Part shown: positions 31,586 to 32,754 of the stretch, piece after piece
Position numbering within the stretch: position 1 is the stretch's first letter
How the letters are laid out: every line of letters starts with the position of its first letter
NCBI GenBank assembly: GCA_046339595.1
Contig: JBKDUF010000031.1
Coordinates: 1 to 32,754, forward strand
Reading direction: 5' to 3'
Source: Ga0077527 sp021300125
GTDB lineage: Bacteria > Pseudomonadota > Gammaproteobacteria > Burkholderiales > SG8-41
Length of the DNA: 32,754 nucleotides
Translations under genes and position numbers: made by a program
Notes under the pieces: model-generated
What the model saw: the letters and a program-made list of their open reading frames with translations, nothing else
Databases searched by the model: none
Told to the model about the DNA's origin: nothing

Positions 31586-31867
31586 CTAAGCGGCGCGGCG
31601 CTTCTGAGTGCGCCCGCTGGAGGGTGAAGTCAGGGTTTGCTCATGGTGCAGGGCATAAGCATCAAGAAGGCGCCGTATCATTCGCTGATACTGGGTATTG
31701 TGCTTTTGCGCCTGGGTCTTGAAGAATTCCACGCTTCGCTTGCTCAGAGCAAGCGTCACTTTGACGCCATCGTCCCGGAAAACCAGGTCCTCCGGGCTTG
31801 GGAGGAAGTCGGAAACGACTTCAGGATTTCCGAGTGGTTCGTTTGTGTATTTGATTTTCGCGTTCAT
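31586..31867 (-). CDS. brnA: BrnA-like antitoxin, ribbon-helix-helix type
   Basis: The protein has 93 residues from ATG 31867, which has AAGGAAAG upstream on the minus strand; the frame is open 41 codons further back only because it overlaps brnT. The C-terminal half has VKVTLALSKRSVEFFKTQAQ followed by QYQRMIRRLLDAYAL, a MetJ/Arc/CopG-type ribbon (VTLAL) and two helices, as in BrnA-type antitoxins. The N-terminus (about 1-40) should wrap the toxin, and the last 15 residues are basic (SSGRTQKRRAA). The start lies inside the 3' end of brnT (47-bp overlap), so both are on one transcript. Base composition is much AT-richer than the chromosome to its left. It probably represses its own promoter at 32141-32180. 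Confidence 0.75.
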   Translation of the reverse strand: MNAKIKYTNEPLGNPEVVSDFLPSPEDLVFRDDGVKVTLALSKRSVEFFKTQAQKHNTQYQRMIRRLLDAYALHHEQTLTSPSSGRTQKRRAA

Positions 31868-32129
31868 AGATTTGCTTTCCTTTCCGCCAATAACCTGCTC
31901 CGAAAATACGAATGACGTCGTTCCGATAAGTAAAACGAACTGTAAGAACGCCGCCTTCAACAAGTCCGAAGCAGTAATGCCTTTTCTCAATTGAACTATG
32001 CGAATGATCTTCGGCTATCACACGGCGTGGATCAGCGAAGGCAAATTGCGCAATCGAGAAGGAGACGCCATGCTTTTCCTGGTTTTCGCCATCCTTCTTG
32101 GAGTCCCACTCAAACCGGGTCTTTGCCAT
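31821..32129 (-). CDS. brnT: BrnT-family toxin (RelE-fold ribonuclease)
   Basis: The protein has 102 residues from ATG 32129. FEWDSKKDGENQEKHGVSFSIAQ is the opening of BrnT toxins, followed by FADPRRVIAEDHSHSS, then RHYCFGLVEGGVLTVRFTYRNDVIRIFGA and the closing basic helix (RKGKQIYEREN). BrnT is a small RNase of the RelE fold that slows translation under stress and is neutralised by BrnA. The toxin gene comes first, as usual for brnTA. The protein is slightly longer than most BrnT (about 90) because its 3' end overlaps brnA. The pair forms one gene cassette whose upstream boundary is the attC-like site at 32200-32257. The start is 76 bp from that boundary. Confidence 0.85.
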   Translation of the reverse strand: MAKTRFEWDSKKDGENQEKHGVSFSIAQFAFADPRRVIAEDHSHSSIEKRHYCFGLVEGGVLTVRFTYRNDVIRIFGAGYWRKGKQIYERENQIHKRTTRKS

Positions 32130-32140
32130 AAATGCAGACT

Positions 32141-32180
32141 AGCATAAATATGGCTAAATAGCCAGATGAACGTATGGCTA
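32141..32180 (-). promoter_or_regulatory. brnTA promoter with operator-like palindrome in the spacer
   Basis: On the minus strand TATGCT (32146-32141) is a plausible -10 box, 11 bases upstream of the brnT start. The arms TGGCTA and TAGCCA (32151-32164, around AA) lie in the place of the -10/-35 spacer. A second copy, TATGGCTA, occurs at 32173-32180, 24 bp from the first at 32149-32156. This is the layout expected for an RHH antitoxin that blocks its own promoter. The -35 box is weak. Confidence 0.5.
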
Positions 32181-32199
32181 CTAGAAAGGTCGCTGCGAT

Positions 32200-32257
32200 C
32201 TCTAACGGATAAGTTCAGCGGTCGGCGTAGCCGATCCGCTGGAACTGATGGTTAGCC
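32200..32257 (-). other. Integron attC recombination site
   Basis: Read on the minus strand: R'' GGCTAAC (32257-32251), L'' AGTTCCAGCGGATCGGC (32246-32230), loop TAC, L' GCCGACCGCTGAACT (32226-32212), R' GTTAGAG (32206-32200). CTAAC pairs with GTTAG, a 4-5 nt unpaired spacer follows, then a 15-bp stem. The stem is interrupted by two single bulged bases on the L'' side, C (32242) and A (32235), six bases apart. These become G and T on the plus strand, the extrahelical bases that integron integrase reads on the recombining bottom strand; the 6-base gap is the same as in the aadA attC. Each R box has one mismatch to the RYYYAAC/GTTRRRY consensus. The crossover point would be 32205/32206. Confidence 0.85.
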
Positions 32258-32752
32258 TTGAACTCTTGTTGGCTCACGCTCACCTTGCCTCAAGGCCGAA
32301 AAAAAAGCGGCGTTATATTCGAGGCAATGCGCGAGGGAACCCTCAGCGAGGACCACGTCATGCCCTCGCACCAACTGAACAGGAAGCCGGAGAACAAAGA
32401 AAACATCGCCATCCTCGTACTTGCTTTCGACAAGCTGAAGCGGGATGAGATCCTCATGCCGGAACTTTCTGTGTACGACACGAAATGGAAAAACCACCCG
32501 ACCCTCGACGACGCCATCGCGCTCAACTATGACCGATGTACAGGGATGGCGGTTGCACAACCAAGCTAGATAACTGCCAAATCCCCACATTACCGCCAGG
32601 ACGACAAATGGATACCATGTCGGATAATCGTTTGGGCCTTCGACTCCGTCAACGATGGCACTGATGGTTCCGAATGCTAATCCGAGTAACCACAACACCG
32701 TAAAACACCATAGCAATATCCATTTCCGAGAACCAAAATAGTAGCTGCGCAT
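32252..32752 (-). CDS. Unknown membrane protein in an integron cassette (start near window edge)
   Basis: The reading frame runs from ATG 32752, two bases from the edge, to a TAA inside the R'' box of the attC site (166 residues). Upstream context and any earlier start cannot be seen. Residues about 10-33 and 46-68 are hydrophobic helices joined by an acidic loop (DGVEGPNDYPTW). A soluble, beta-rich domain follows (CTSVIVERDGVVEGRVVFPF, HEDLIPLQLVESKYEDGDVFFVLRL). I do not recognise the family. A stop codon in R'' is typical of cassette genes. An overlapping plus-strand frame (32258-32569) is less plausible. Base composition is AT-richer than the chromosome. Confidence 0.65.
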   Translation of the reverse strand: MRSYYFGSRKWILLWCFTVLWLLGLAFGTISAIVDGVEGPNDYPTWYPFVVLAVMWGFGSYLAWLCNRHPCTSVIVERDGVVEGRVVFPFRVVHRKFRHEDLIPLQLVESKYEDGDVFFVLRLPVQLVRGHDVVLAEGSLAHCLEYNAAFFSALRQGEREPTRVQG

Positions 32753-32754
32753 TT

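Noticed and set aside
32258..32569. A 103-codon plus-strand frame opposite the cassette membrane protein
   Set aside because: No Shine-Dalgarno or domain was seen, and it opposes a frame with two membrane helices whose stop fits the attC R'' box. It cannot be fully excluded.
1..32754. CRISPR arrays, tRNA or rRNA genes and transposases
   Set aside because: No regularly spaced repeats of suitable length, cloverleaf-like conserved segments, rRNA core sequences or transposase motifs were seen on either strand.

Overview
The window is a stretch of a GC-rich (roughly two-thirds G+C by eye) bacterial chromosome, most likely a betaproteobacterium of the Burkholderiales/Rhodocyclales type. The signs are the trxA-rho gene pair, two solitary Bug/TctC-type binding proteins, a BktB-type thiolase, a NhaR-like LysR regulator and a betaproteobacterial 7Fe ferredoxin. 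Genes are densely packed on both strands, and no rRNA, tRNA, CRISPR array or transposase was recognised.

Layout. (1) 1-3429: a NhaR-like regulator, cut by the window edge, diverges from a four-gene cluster of HPF/RaiA-like protein, zinc ribbon, TerB-like protein and TerC membrane protein. A shared hairpin separates this from a small winged-helix protein on the minus strand. (2) 3622-8617, all minus: an MFS transporter, a Bug-type binding protein, a PAS-like/GGDEF/hemerythrin protein and a BktB-like thiolase. (3) 8728-12726, all minus: a lipoprotein M48 protease, an ArnT-like glycosyltransferase and the redox chaperone Hsp33, the last two overlapping by 4 bp. (4) 12930-18644, plus: a soluble PAS histidine kinase, its NarL-type response regulator (4-bp overlap), then a Tat-exported NrtA/CmpA-type binding protein, permease, ATPase and cyanase. 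This reads as a cyanate uptake and breakdown operon next to its own two-component system, ending in a strong terminator. (5) 18706-22646, all minus: tartrate/D-malate dehydrogenase-like enzyme, ribosomal protein L31, a DUF2846-like lipoprotein, Rho and thioredoxin. (6) 22891-31420, plus: ferredoxin FdxA, an AddB-like plus AddA-like helicase-nuclease pair, a second Bug protein and an MDR quinone-oxidoreductase-like enzyme. (7) 31560-32754, minus: an AT-richer block with a BrnT/BrnA toxin-antitoxin pair and an unknown two-helix membrane protein, separated by a structure that fits an integron attC site.

The most notable item is that last block. The element at 32200-32257 folds with a paired R''/R' box, an unpaired spacer, a stem with two single bulged bases six nucleotides apart and a 3-nt loop. 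This matches attC polarity for cassettes read on the minus strand, and the stop codon of the membrane-protein gene lies inside the R'' box. The window therefore seems to cut into an integron cassette array or an integrase-less attC cluster that continues past its right edge. Other points of interest are a 7-2-7 palindrome between the response regulator and the cyanate operon, a short AT-rich motif shared by 3573-3597 and 30411-30437, a self-complementary Shine-Dalgarno at 1368-1379, and a large inverted repeat plus C-rich leader before rho.
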